Under the pieces are notes generated by a model. The model worked only from the letters and a program-made list of their open reading frames with translations, was not told where the DNA came from and ran no database searches. DNA of 64,000 bases from positions 1 to 64,000 of the IMG/VR virus record IMGVR_UViG_3300009009_000003; one strand, written 5' to 3'. Numbering within the stretch: the first letter of the stretch is position 1; every line of letters starts with the position of its first letter. The translations under genes were made by a program, and so were the position numbers. Below, piece after piece: positions 47,327 to 56,084 of this stretch. The stretch comes from a virus.

Positions 47327-49867
47327 CTATTTCTTTCCATACCATCCTTCGTTTATGTCTGTGATTTCAAATTCAATTTCTAAAGGAACTATTATCCAAG
47401 GGTTTTTCTTTATCAATTGATCAGTTCCCATGTACTTTATTATTTCTATAATTTCATCTTTTTCGGGTGGGAATAAGTCAATTACAATGGAATCGTGTAT
47501 TTGCCCCACTATCTTCGATTTATAATTTCTTTTGGTTATTTTCTTATTCACATGAATTAAAGTCCAAAGAAGACAGTGAAAAGCAGTTCCTTGTATAGGA
47601 TAATTTGTTACATCATTATATTTCATGTAGCCTGTAAACTCAAACCCAAAGAATGTTTTTATCCTACCGGTTCTTCTATACAAAGAATTTATGTTTTCCT
47701 TCCACATATCATAAACACAAAAACGTTCCCCCCAAAATATTCTTTCACACTTCTTGCAGTGTTCTAAAAAAAGCTCTAAAGATGTTATACCTTTAGTTTT
47801 CAGATGATCTTTTACAGTAGAACCAGATTTAAACTTTAGATTTAAAACCGCCATCCATATGTTTGTCCCACACTCTTTCCAATAGCTGCCGTAGAATTGT
47901 GGGAAAGTCCAACCATTTTTGCCATAGAACCTTATTTCTTTTGTAATCTCCTCTGGTTTGATCATAAACAAATCACAGCAAACGTCCCTATGCATATCAG
48001 TGGTTGGATCTTTTATATATTTAATCATATTTGGATCTTTGTGATAACAAACAGAAATACGAACTTCTATTCCAGAGTAATCTGCTTCCAGTATTTGGTT
48101 TCCTGGAGTTGGAATAATTCCGGATCTAACAATTTTCTTTGCTTCTTCTTCTCTAACAGGGATGTTTTGAAAATTTGGTTTTGAAGAACTTGACCTGTAT
48201 GATTTTGGATTCACTAAGTCAAAACAAGGGTGTATTTTACCATTACACACTTCTCTTTTAAACTGTGCTAAATAGGTTCCCTTTGTTTTCTCCAACCTTC
48301 TTAATTCCAAAAGCTTGTTTCCTGTTGGAAACTTACTGGCTATCTTTTCTATAGAATTTTTATCTAATGATAAATTTCCTTTTTCAGTATATCTTTTGCC
48401 TGCTCCCACTATTTCATAAAACAGAAATCCCAAATCTTTAGATGCCCCCCAATCAATCTTCTTATGCTTTATTTCAAAAAATTTCTTTGCTTCCACAGAA
48501 TCGTTTAGTTCGTTCTTTAAATTTTCTATTCTTATGGAAAGTTCAATATCAGCTTTATTAAAGTACTCTTCATCTACACAAATTCCGTTATACTCACAAT
48601 CAGCAAGTGCAATTTGACCTTCAATAAACAAATCGGTTGCCGATGCCCAATCAGCATCTTGATATTTACTGTGCAATTTATAAAGTTCTCTACTGTAGAA
48701 AGTATCAAGTGCATTATATCTGAGCAGCTTATCCAATGGTATTTTATCAACTGAATTAAATTCTGCCCCTTCTAAAAAATCTTCTACTTCTTTATTGTAT
48801 GGTCGAACACCAAAGTTTAAATAGGTTTGGAATTTCAGATCACAAAACTTTTGTCTGTTGTCAATGCATCTTGCCCCGATCATGGTGTCCCATTCCCAAT
48901 CTAATTTCTCAACACCAAGAATACATCTTGCCCAATTATGTTCAAACTTTAGGTTGTGTGCAACCAACCTTTTGGACTCCATTATATTCTTTAAATAGAG
49001 TTTTATTTCTTTTGTTTCAGCCTCAGAGAAATAGTTTCGATAATTAATTGGAAAAGAATACACATTGCCCTGTAGATTTGCTAGGGAAACTGATGCTATG
49101 AAGTGTCCTGATCTATAAGGCCGTAGTCCTGAAGTTTCAAAATCAATAAATAAAGGGGAGTTTACATTAAGTATTTCTTTTAAAGCATTGATTATTTCAT
49201 TAAATTGATATAATTCAAAAATAACATTATCTGTTTTTGGTTCAGGTTTTATTTTTTCTCTTAGATTTAAAGAAGCTTCTTTTAGATCATGGATAAAGCA
49301 AGATAAAAGATTTTCATCATTTTCGTTTCTCATTATAAATGATGGGTGAAATAATACATTAACAATGGAGTTAGTTTTCCTATCAGGTATAGTTAATCCT
49401 CTAAATCTGGATATGGAAGTATCCTTAAAATCTTCACCAAGAAATGATTCTAAGGAAACATTTCCCAGAAGCCATATCTTTTCAGGTTGTAATTTTTCAA
49501 TTATATTATTTACAAATGGTCGGCAATACTTTATGTGGTCATCCGTGGGGGTTTCACTTTTTCCTGGATAACAATTTACAGCATTAATTTTCCAAAAATC
49601 TCTATCTAAATCCAGTCCAATTGATTTAAGTTTACTTCTTAAAAACTCTCCAGCTCTTCCTATTAGCTGAGTTCCCAATCTATCTTCATTTTCTCCAGGT
49701 GCTTCAGCAATTATCAAACATTTTTTCTCCCCCCTTCCTGTATAGTTCATTTTGGGGGTGATACAGGTGTGGAGTAATCCACACCTGTAGCAGTTAGAAT
49801 TATTATCAGGATCAAAATTTTCCTTGGACCATTCTTCCATTTGTTTTTTGGTAAATAAAGAATTCAC
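47327..49867 (-). CDS. DNA polymerase I (family A) fused to an N-terminal uracil-DNA-glycosylase-like domain
   Basis: In this 846-residue protein, residues 1-205 resemble family 4/5 uracil-DNA glycosylases: cysteines 26, 29 and 35, the I-A-E-A-P-G-E-N-E-D motif with GRAGEFLR, NAVNCYPGK, and H-P-S. Residues ~215-410 are a 3'-5' exonuclease (LFIDFETSGL, VAHNLKFEHNWA, YNALDTFYS). Residues ~560-846 are the PolA core: motif A ADYSGIEVR, a motif B with TFPQFYG, and motif C Q-I-H-D-S-I-V-I-D, where the usual Glu is Ser. No 5'-3' exonuclease is fused. This is the phage replicase. Confidence 0.9.
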   Translation of the reverse strand: MNSLFTKKQMEEWSKENFDPDNNSNCYRCGLLHTCITPKMNYTGRGEKKCLIIAEAPGENEDRLGTQLIGRAGEFLRSKLKSIGLDLDRDFWKINAVNCYPGKSETPTDDHIKYCRPFVNNIIEKLQPEKIWLLGNVSLESFLGEDFKDTSISRFRGLTIPDRKTNSIVNVLFHPSFIMRNENDENLLSCFIHDLKEASLNLREKIKPEPKTDNVIFELYQFNEIINALKEILNVNSPLFIDFETSGLRPYRSGHFIASVSLANLQGNVYSFPINYRNYFSEAETKEIKLYLKNIMESKRLVAHNLKFEHNWARCILGVEKLDWEWDTMIGARCIDNRQKFCDLKFQTYLNFGVRPYNKEVEDFLEGAEFNSVDKIPLDKLLRYNALDTFYSRELYKLHSKYQDADWASATDLFIEGQIALADCEYNGICVDEEYFNKADIELSIRIENLKNELNDSVEAKKFFEIKHKKIDWGASKDLGFLFYEIVGAGKRYTEKGNLSLDKNSIEKIASKFPTGNKLLELRRLEKTKGTYLAQFKREVCNGKIHPCFDLVNPKSYRSSSSKPNFQNIPVREEEAKKIVRSGIIPTPGNQILEADYSGIEVRISVCYHKDPNMIKYIKDPTTDMHRDVCCDLFMIKPEEITKEIRFYGKNGWTFPQFYGSYWKECGTNIWMAVLNLKFKSGSTVKDHLKTKGITSLELFLEHCKKCERIFWGERFCVYDMWKENINSLYRRTGRIKTFFGFEFTGYMKYNDVTNYPIQGTAFHCLLWTLIHVNKKITKRNYKSKIVGQIHDSIVIDLFPPEKDEIIEIIKYMGTDQLIKKNPWIIVPLEIEFEITDINEGWYGKK

Positions 49868-49868
49868 T

Positions 49869-50924
49869 TTACTCCTCCGTCATCAATGCAACAAGAACGG
49901 TGAGTTTTTTGTTATCATCACAGAAATAAGCCGTGTTATTTGATATTGACAATTTAAAGGAATGGGTGTTTTTAATTACCTTTTGAAGATATGTTTTGTT
50001 TACTATTATATTAATATCATTATCAGGGTCACTTTCCATTTCCAAAACAGATTCAAGTGAACCTGCTTCACCAGATGAAGCCAGCATTTTTATTTTGTTT
50101 TCTTCTTTGATTAATCTTATTCCGTGGTCTTTATCAAAGAAGGATAAGAATGGGTTGAGTGCTTTTGTGAATTCATCTTTATTAAATTTATACACATGAG
50201 CGAAAAAATTATCCTCTTTTAGTAAAGAGGCGACATTTGGAAATTTTCCATTTACCAATCGAACAGCATAATACCCCAAATCACCGCATAAATAAAGAAT
50301 TGATTTATCTTTAACAAAGTAAGAGGAAATGGATTTTCCTTTGTCCATACTATATAGGGAAAACAGAATTTCAGAAGGAACCAATAGTTCCTCTTCAAAA
50401 ATAATATTGTCTATGTTGTATATACTAAACACTTTTTCATTTGTTGACTCAATTTTGTTTTCATAAATGTGGTAGTTGTTAAGTGTGCCCTTAATTGGAT
50501 CGTTTGTGGTAGATGCACAGCACAGATACACACCATTCCAAAAATCTTCAGGTAAACTAATTCTACAACCTTCAGCAAATCCTTTTTGACATGTGGCAAC
50601 TGCTTCATAAAATAAATCTGAGCATAGTAAGGTGGGGAGCTTTGCTTTGATAGAGGATGCTTTTATTATAAGTTCATTTCCATTTAATGATATATCCATT
50701 TCACTATCGGCAATATTAGAGATTATGGAAAAAAACCTATCACAGTTAACAGCACAATCAAACCCTAAGTTTATTTTCTCTTCACCGTAAACAAGATAAT
50801 TAAAATAATAAATCTTATCAGTACACAGATTAATACACTTGGTTTCCTCAGAAACACCAAAACCTTTAATGCCAGAACGTAACTTTTTGACTATGTTTTT
50901 AACTTCTTCTGTTTTTACAATCAT
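49869..50924 (-). CDS. Sliding clamp (beta-clamp/DnaN-like), divergent
   Basis: This 351-residue protein, close to DnaN length, has three similar beta-rich domains with motif-like L-V-N-G-K-F-P-N-V near residue 245, the N-K-T-Y-L-Q-K-V domain 3 strand and an end L-V-A-L-M-T-E-E where DnaN has ...M-P-M-R. It sits right after the polymerase gene. A clamp would give the polymerase processivity with the DnaX-like loader. The fold is inferred from size, layout and context because identity to DnaN is low. Confidence 0.7.
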   Translation of the reverse strand: MIVKTEEVKNIVKKLRSGIKGFGVSEETKCINLCTDKIYYFNYLVYGEEKINLGFDCAVNCDRFFSIISNIADSEMDISLNGNELIIKASSIKAKLPTLLCSDLFYEAVATCQKGFAEGCRISLPEDFWNGVYLCCASTTNDPIKGTLNNYHIYENKIESTNEKVFSIYNIDNIIFEEELLVPSEILFSLYSMDKGKSISSYFVKDKSILYLCGDLGYYAVRLVNGKFPNVASLLKEDNFFAHVYKFNKDEFTKALNPFLSFFDKDHGIRLIKEENKIKMLASSGEAGSLESVLEMESDPDNDINIIVNKTYLQKVIKNTHSFKLSISNNTAYFCDDNKKLTVLVALMTEE

Positions 50925-50925
50925 G

Positions 50926-51174
50926 TTAATTACCTTTCTGTAAAACTTCTTTTTTGTTTCGTTCTATTATTGCCATTGTGTATTCAAAATCCTTAATAAG
51001 GTTTCTAATTGGGGATATTGCTTCACGCCTTCTTATTTCAACCTCAACATCATCACAAGAAATCTTTACGGGACTGTTTAGATTGTTTTCTCTTATCAAA
51101 GCAAGCTGGTTTACAATTTTCTGATATTCTTTTAAATCAGCATCCATTTTATTTATTTTATCCATGAATCCCAT
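50926..51174 (-). CDS. Hypothetical small helical protein
   Basis: This 82-residue charged protein is mostly helical (MGFMDKINKMDADLKEYQKI... and FEYTMAIIERNKKEVLQ) with a short beta segment SPVKISCDDVEVEI. It overlaps its upstream neighbour by 17 bases. It is probably a replication-module accessory by position. No family is recognised. Confidence 0.5.
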   Translation of the reverse strand: MGFMDKINKMDADLKEYQKIVNQLALIRENNLNSPVKISCDDVEVEIRRREAISPIRNLIKDFEYTMAIIERNKKEVLQKGN

Positions 51175-51403
51175 TTTGTTCCTCCTTTATAGTTTCTGAT
51201 AAAATTCTCAATCGTTTCGACCATCTGTCAACATCCATTTCCTCTATTTTTGTTTCTACTTCATCCAGAAAATCCTCAAATTGTTTTAAGAAAACCATTA
51301 TATTATCTTTTCTTTTTACTAATGGTTTTCTATTTAAAAACTCAGTGATGGAATCACTTTTGCCGTATAAATCATAAGAAAAATTTGTTTTCTTTTTTAT
51401 CAT
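51158..51403 (-). CDS. Hypothetical small helical protein
   Basis: This 81-residue Lys/Glu-rich protein is mainly helical (FLKQFEDFLDEVETKIEEMD). It overlaps the neighbouring genes by 17 and 32 bases, so the three small frames form a tight translational chain. Nothing further is visible. Confidence 0.5.
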   Translation of the reverse strand: MIKKKTNFSYDLYGKSDSITEFLNRKPLVKRKDNIMVFLKQFEDFLDEVETKIEEMDVDRWSKRLRILSETIKEEQNGIHG

Positions 51404-51803
51404 TTGTTTGTTCCTTTTTAGGGGTTAGTTTTAAAAATTCCAAAACTCTTTTGTCAAAGATACAGAACAGTTGACTGGAATAGAGAGGGCTTAAAATGGA
51501 CATAAATTCAGGAATGTATGTTTCTTTCTTCCAGTCAACATTTACATTAACAAAATCAAAACCCCTTCGTTTAAATACTTTCATTGCTCTGGATAAAGCA
51601 ATAAATTTGCCTATCCACCTGTTTTCATTATCTTTATTACTTTTTCTTGAATATCCAAAGCACAGCTCTTCAGTGGGTCTTTTTATGTAGATAACGGCTA
51701 CAGTGGTGTTTCCAAAACGTCTTATTCGCAACTTACTTTCCGGACAAATTTTCTCCATATGCTCTTTCATCTTTTTATACTTCAATTTGTAATTTTGCGT
51801 CAT
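51372..51803 (-). CDS. Hypothetical protein of the replication module
   Basis: This 143-residue basic protein has alternating strands (TTVAVIYIKRP, FVNVNVDW) and helices. It follows the helicase gene with a ten-base gap. It may be a helicase loader or accessory by position, but I see no AAA+ or other motif, and I do not recognise the family. Confidence 0.55.
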   Translation of the reverse strand: MTQNYKLKYKKMKEHMEKICPESKLRIRRFGNTTVAVIYIKRPTEELCFGYSRKSNKDNENRWIGKFIALSRAMKVFKRRGFDFVNVNVDWKKETYIPEFMSILSPLYSSQLFCIFDKRVLEFLKLTPKKEQTNDKKENKFFL

Positions 51804-51813
51804 ATTAACCCCT

Positions 51814-53319
51814 TTAATTAAAATCAGAATCCAAATGCGCCTGACCTATGGTTAGTTGTTGTAAAACTGTTACCGAGTCCGTTTCCATAAAATCTTTGTG
51901 CCTATGTGCCATTACGGAAATCCTCATTATACCAAAATCTTTTTCTTCTCTTGTTTGGTTCAAAGCAAGCATACAGTCAATGTGTCCTAATTTTCCTTTC
52001 CATCTTGCTGTGTGTTTTTGGGTTACTACAATGGCTTCCAGTGAATCTCCTGTAGCTTGGGTTCCTGTTACTACCAAACAATTTCTTTGTGAAGCAAGTC
52101 TAGCCAAAGCCATCCATGTTTCATCCTCCTTTAATACTCCAGTAAGTTCATCTCTTTCGGGTTTAAGAATATCAGCATGGTCAACAGCAATTAACTTGGG
52201 TACATATCCCTCAGTTTTTTCTAAGATATCCAAATCCCTTTCTAAATCAGAAATGTTTGCTGAAAATCGTGGGTAGGCTTTCATTCGATAGTACTTACTA
52301 AAAAACTGCTCTATTCCGGACATCTTGTTTATAATTGTGCTTTCATTGTATTCTGGGACATTAATTTCATCATACCATATATCTGGCTCAAATTCTGAAT
52401 GGTTAATAGTTCTGCAATAGTCGCATGTTTTGTATCGTATATCTCTGGAATATGTAGGTTTTGTTCCATCTGGATTAAGAAGAATTCTGTCATTGGTTCT
52501 TTCCGGAAGTTTACAAGAACCCGATTGGTTTTTGGCACAATCAAAAACAGGATACAAAACAGATTCCGAGTTCTCAGATGATGGTACCAACCTCTTATAA
52601 AATCTTTCCTTCATCTGCTCAATGGTCATTTCAAGAGAAAAGAATACTACAGGCAGTCTGGAAAACATCCCCATGATACAAAACTCTTGAAGGTAAAATG
52701 TTTTTCCTCTTTTATAAGGTCCGGTAATACCAACAAGCCATCCTGCTTCAAATGGACCGACAAAGTTCCCCAACATCCCAGGTAATTTTAAAAGGGGTTC
52801 TGTTTTATGGTCGAAGTGCTTCTGTATTTCTTTGCTTTCAAGCGGATTAATCCAATTTGAAGTGATCTTTGATATTTTTTTAAAAGCCAAAGCTTCATCT
52901 TCAGCCTTTTCCAATTGATCTTCTTCAAGAAGGATTTTTATGTTATTGGCTCTTATTTCTAAATCACGTTTTTTGAAATAGTTGATTGTTTGGTCTGTTA
53001 AATAATTAATATTTATTGATTTTTCTATGTAATTACTTTCATCGAGTTCAATTAGGATTTTTTTAATAGCTTCCTTTTGATCTTCAGATAAAAGGTGTTC
53101 TCTTTCATAGAATAAATCAAAAATATCATCTTTTATACAATCATCATATTCCAGAAAGTGGTCGTAGCACCAACACACCATCCTCTTGACATGGTCATCT
53201 CTGAAGTAGATTGGTTTCAATATTGACGTTACATTATTAGTAAACTCCTTTGATAGAATTAGGCCAAATAGTATCCTTTTCTCTAAGGATGTGTCTACCT
53301 TTACCCTTTTTATGCTCAT
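51814..53319 (-). CDS. Replicative DNA helicase (DnaB-like) with inserted zinc ribbon
   Basis: This 501-residue protein has a DnaB-like N-terminal helical domain and a RecA-type motor with Walker A G-P-Y-K-R-G-K-T near residue 199, VVFFSLEMTIEQM (motif 1a), L-I-A-V-D-H-A-D-I (Walker B region), VVTGTQATG and a C-terminal R-I-S-V-M-A-H-R-H. Between motifs 1a and 2 lies a Cys-rich insertion (D-C-A-K-N-Q-S-G-S-C, C-D-Y-C) as in some phage helicases. It unwinds the fork for the polymerase. The next gene starts two bases upstream. Confidence 0.8.
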   Translation of the reverse strand: MSIKRVKVDTSLEKRILFGLILSKEFTNNVTSILKPIYFRDDHVKRMVCWCYDHFLEYDDCIKDDIFDLFYEREHLLSEDQKEAIKKILIELDESNYIEKSININYLTDQTINYFKKRDLEIRANNIKILLEEDQLEKAEDEALAFKKISKITSNWINPLESKEIQKHFDHKTEPLLKLPGMLGNFVGPFEAGWLVGITGPYKRGKTFYLQEFCIMGMFSRLPVVFFSLEMTIEQMKERFYKRLVPSSENSESVLYPVFDCAKNQSGSCKLPERTNDRILLNPDGTKPTYSRDIRYKTCDYCRTINHSEFEPDIWYDEINVPEYNESTIINKMSGIEQFFSKYYRMKAYPRFSANISDLERDLDILEKTEGYVPKLIAVDHADILKPERDELTGVLKEDETWMALARLASQRNCLVVTGTQATGDSLEAIVVTQKHTARWKGKLGHIDCMLALNQTREEKDFGIMRISVMAHRHKDFMETDSVTVLQQLTIGQAHLDSDFN

Positions 53320-53321
53320 AC

Positions 53322-55118
53322 TTACCTTTGTGCATAAATGGACATTCTAGGACTTGTTTTTTCACTACTCATTATCATGTTTTTGTTCAGCCAACTAGGT
53401 ATTCTTTGTGAGAATGTATATGGTGAACACAAAACACCTGTTGTTACTTGTTTAAGTTTCTCATCACTAATAACAGAGGAAAATAAGATAGTTGCAGCTT
53501 TTTTTGGAGTATCAATATACAAAGGTTTAATTAATGTTTTGTTTTTTTCAATAAATTCTGTAAGTAAGTTTCCTGTTTTAATAAAATTATTTTTATCTAG
53601 CTGAGAAAAATCTACGGAAGCTCCACCAAGTATTTTTTCCACAAATAGTTTTTTTATCTCATTCGTAATTTCAGGATTCGTTTCTATTAGTTCCGGTTCC
53701 ATTGGCTGCGGTTCGTTTTCAAAATAGTAAATAAACAGTGATTTTGTAGTTGTTCCGTTTGAATAGATGGATAGAAGAAATTTGTCTAAAGTTCTGTAAG
53801 AGTTTAGTTTTACTTTATTTTCTGGTTTATACTTATCTGATAAGGCTTTTTCAAAGTTTTCTGCTGAGATGATGAAGTCTTCTAAGGTAAATTTATTGTT
53901 ATAGTATCGTTTAAATTCAGGTAAGCTGTTGAATAATGTTCCTTTTTGCAATCTTTTTAGGTATGTGAGAGTAGTTTGATAAGATTTGGTTTCCGTTCCT
54001 GGTAGTTTAAATCCTTTGCTGATCCATACGTTTATGAAATTTTTTAAAGAGTCAGAAATAGGCTTAGAATCAATTTTCTCATCGTTATTGGTGTCAAGTG
54101 TAGTGTCTGTGATAGTTTTTTGAAATTTGGCCGGTTTCCGTTCGTTTTTAAGGGGTTCAGGATTAATGTCAAGGTCACTTTTTACGTTTTGGTTTAAATT
54201 ATCGCCCACGGGCACGTTTAAAATAGTCTGTTTAGTTTCGTCAAGGTTTGGTTTAGGCAACGTTTTGTCTTTTTTTAAATTATCTTTTTCTAAGTCATAA
54301 ATCGTTTCATCAAGGTTTGGTTTAGGCAACGTTTTATTGTTTTCTAAATTCTTGTCATTCTCCAATTTTTGTTCTGGCAATGTGTTATTTTCTTCTTTTT
54401 TGAGTTTTAAAAAATTTTTACAGTATTTACTTCGTAAATACATTTGGTGTAAAATACTAATATTATTATTAATACTTATAATTAAATATATATCTTTAGA
54501 TATATATTTAGTAAACGATTTTTGTAAGTCGTTGATTTTGCTTAGTATTTCTTCAGACTCAATTTTTTCGTCACTAAAAATGTTGGTCATTTGGCCAACT
54601 TTTTGGAAAATCAAGTTAAAGTCGTCGTAAGTATCTGAATTCCCTTCCTCTGGAAAGTTTCCAAAAAGAGACTTTTTGCCTGACCGGTACGTTTTTGGAC
54701 TAGTGGACACTTCTGTCAACCGGTACGTTTTTGTACCACCAACCGGTACGTTTTTGTACCACCAACCGGTACGTTTTTGGACTAGTTGACCGGTACGTTT
54801 TTGGACTAGTTGACCGGTACGTTTTTGGACCCCCTCTTGCTCTAACTTTTTGTTCAGTTCTTCTAAATTAACTCTATAGGATGTTGTTTTACCGTTTTCC
54901 AAATGGCGTTCAATTATATTAGAATCAATTAGATTATTAATAAGATTAATAACTGAGCTTTTATTTTTAATAAAACATATTTCTTTTATTTGGTTTAAAC
55001 TTAGGTGTAGGTAGTTTTCCCCACTAGGCAGGAGTGTTTGTATAAGGAGAGCTTCTCTCAATCCTACACCATTAGCTAGTTCTACATCGAAAGAAGTTAT
55101 GAGGGGATTTTTTTTCAT
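53322..55118 (-). CDS. Replication initiator (winged-helix) carrying iterons in its gene
   Basis: In this 598-residue protein, residues ~1-100 form a winged-helix-like DNA-binding region (LREALLIQTLL, LSLNQIKEICFI, VINLINNLIDSNIIER). Residues ~95-130 are short repeats of V-Q-K-R-T-G-Q-L encoded by tandem iterons in the DNA. The long middle is low-complexity, Lys/Glu/Asn-rich linker. The last ~230 residues are globular (LKNFINVWISKGFKL...) and may bind the helicase or a loader. Lambda O has the same plan: initiator with origin iterons inside its coding sequence, next to the helicase gene. The protein family is not certain. Confidence 0.65.
   Translation of the reverse strand: MKKNPLITSFDVELANGVGLREALLIQTLLPSGENYLHLSLNQIKEICFIKNKSSVINLINNLIDSNIIERHLENGKTTSYRVNLEELNKKLEQEGVQKRTGQLVQKRTGQLVQKRTGWWYKNVPVGGTKTYRLTEVSTSPKTYRSGKKSLFGNFPEEGNSDTYDDFNLIFQKVGQMTNIFSDEKIESEEILSKINDLQKSFTKYISKDIYLIISINNNISILHQMYLRSKYCKNFLKLKKEENNTLPEQKLENDKNLENNKTLPKPNLDETIYDLEKDNLKKDKTLPKPNLDETKQTILNVPVGDNLNQNVKSDLDINPEPLKNERKPAKFQKTITDTTLDTNNDEKIDSKPISDSLKNFINVWISKGFKLPGTETKSYQTTLTYLKRLQKGTLFNSLPEFKRYYNNKFTLEDFIISAENFEKALSDKYKPENKVKLNSYRTLDKFLLSIYSNGTTTKSLFIYYFENEPQPMEPELIETNPEITNEIKKLFVEKILGGASVDFSQLDKNNFIKTGNLLTEFIEKNKTLIKPLYIDTPKKAATILFSSVISDEKLKQVTTGVLCSPYTFSQRIPSWLNKNMIMSSEKTSPRMSIYAQR
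54483..54510. repeat. AT-only inverted repeat, part of a probable unwinding element
   Basis: TAAATATATATC and GATATATATTTA form a perfect 12-base-arm inverted repeat with a four-base TTTA spacer. It lies in a stretch of about 120 bases that is nearly pure A/T (about 54410-54530) inside the initiator gene, on the 3' side of the iterons. Such elements melt easily and mark origins. Confidence 0.6.
54683..54830. other. Probable replication origin: six iterons
   Basis: Six copies of ACCGGTACGTTTTTG(G/T)AC start at 54683, 54719, 54742, 54765, 54789 and 54813. After the first gap (36 bases) they repeat every 23-24 bases, about two helical turns, so bound proteins would face the same side. Each begins with the palindrome ACCGGT. 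They lie in the initiator gene, with an AT-rich stretch about 150-270 bases away and a promoter upstream, which is the arrangement of lambda-type origins. Confidence 0.75.
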
Positions 55119-55144
55119 AGGGTACTTTTTTTTGATTAAGTAAT

Positions 55145-55172
55145 ACTATAACACGCCTATAAAATTTTTCAA
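55145..55172 (-). promoter_or_regulatory. Sigma70-type promoter for the initiator gene
   Basis: On the - strand TTGAAA (55167-55172), 16 bases, TATAGT (55145-55150) precede the initiator start by about 25 bases. The -10 is part of GTGTTATAGTATTAC, similar to ATGTTATAATACTAC at 58.74 kb. It lies between the primase stop and the initiator start. Confidence 0.65.
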
Positions 55173-56084
55173 CTAATAAATTTTAGAAAAAACGTCTTTT
55201 CTGATGTTTTTTACGTCTTCATCGGATAATTCGGCAGGGTCTTTTTTGTCTATTGTATAAATGTAAACATCTTTAACAAAAGAACAAAGGGAATTTGCTA
55301 GTTTATTGGATGCTTCTTCAGCATCAGAATCAAGTAATATAAATATCCTATTGATATTACTTAATTTTAAGATTTGTTCGGATGTGAACTTTTTTCCTAG
55401 TATAGCAACGCACCCTTTACCTATTCTCCATACGTCGGTTGTTCCCTCTACAACAATAGCTGTGTTTGTTATAGTGTCTATATTGTATAGACAGTCTTTT
55501 ATGTTTAGAACAGATTTTTCATTTGGACAGTTTTTATATTTTGTTACCCCAATAAAATTTCCAGGTGTTCTACCAATGTAAGATACTAGATTGTGATGAT
55601 AATAAATGGGAATATAAATTCTGTTTTTGAATCCCATTGATGATGGAGGAAAGGATGCAATTTTATAATCCATTTTTAATTTATTAACGTCAAATCCACG
55701 TGATTCCAGATAATCTGAATGGATATTTGTAAGGGGGATTGTTTTTGGAATTTCAAATTCTTGTCTATTTTCCAATTCTTCTTTAAAGGATTGAAGTTCC
55801 CCAGAGGAATAGGATGAGATAATTTTCTTGGCTTTTTCATATGAGCATCGTTCAATATTTTTTATGTACTTAAGGAAGCTGCCCCTTGTGTTGCATCTCC
55901 AGCATGAGATGTTTCCGCTATAAAGATTAATTCCCAAGTGACTTGATGGGTCTCCATCAGGACAAAAAGGACAGTTAACGCCGATCCAATTATTGGATGA
56001 TATGTTTTTTCCTTCGGTAAGAAAGAGAATTCTTTTGTCATTTAAGTATTTTTTTACGTCTATTTTTTCTATCAGCACATTCAA
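55173..56084 (-). CDS. DNA primase (CHC2 zinc finger + TOPRIM)
   Basis: This 303-residue protein has an N-terminal zinc module C-P-F-C-P-D-G-D-P-S-S-H-L...C-W-R-C (DnaG type) and a TOPRIM domain with A-I-V-V-E-G-T-T-D-V (acidic motif) and I-L-L-D-S-D-A-E-E-A. The short length (about half of DnaG) is common for phage primases that lack the helicase-interaction domain. The ATG follows AAAGGAATTTGA and overlaps the upstream HTH gene by 47 bases. It makes RNA primers for the polymerase. Confidence 0.85.
   Translation of the reverse strand: MNVLIEKIDVKKYLNDKRILFLTEGKNISSNNWIGVNCPFCPDGDPSSHLGINLYSGNISCWRCNTRGSFLKYIKNIERCSYEKAKKIISSYSSGELQSFKEELENRQEFEIPKTIPLTNIHSDYLESRGFDVNKLKMDYKIASFPPSSMGFKNRIYIPIYYHHNLVSYIGRTPGNFIGVTKYKNCPNEKSVLNIKDCLYNIDTITNTAIVVEGTTDVWRIGKGCVAILGKKFTSEQILKLSNINRIFILLDSDAEEASNKLANSLCSFVKDVYIYTIDKKDPAELSDEDVKNIRKDVFSKIY

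Noticed and set aside
54683-54830. Regular repeats as a possible CRISPR array
   Set aside because: The repeats are only 18 bases, the intervals are 5-18 bases and themselves similar, and they lie in frame in a protein gene, so iterons fit better.
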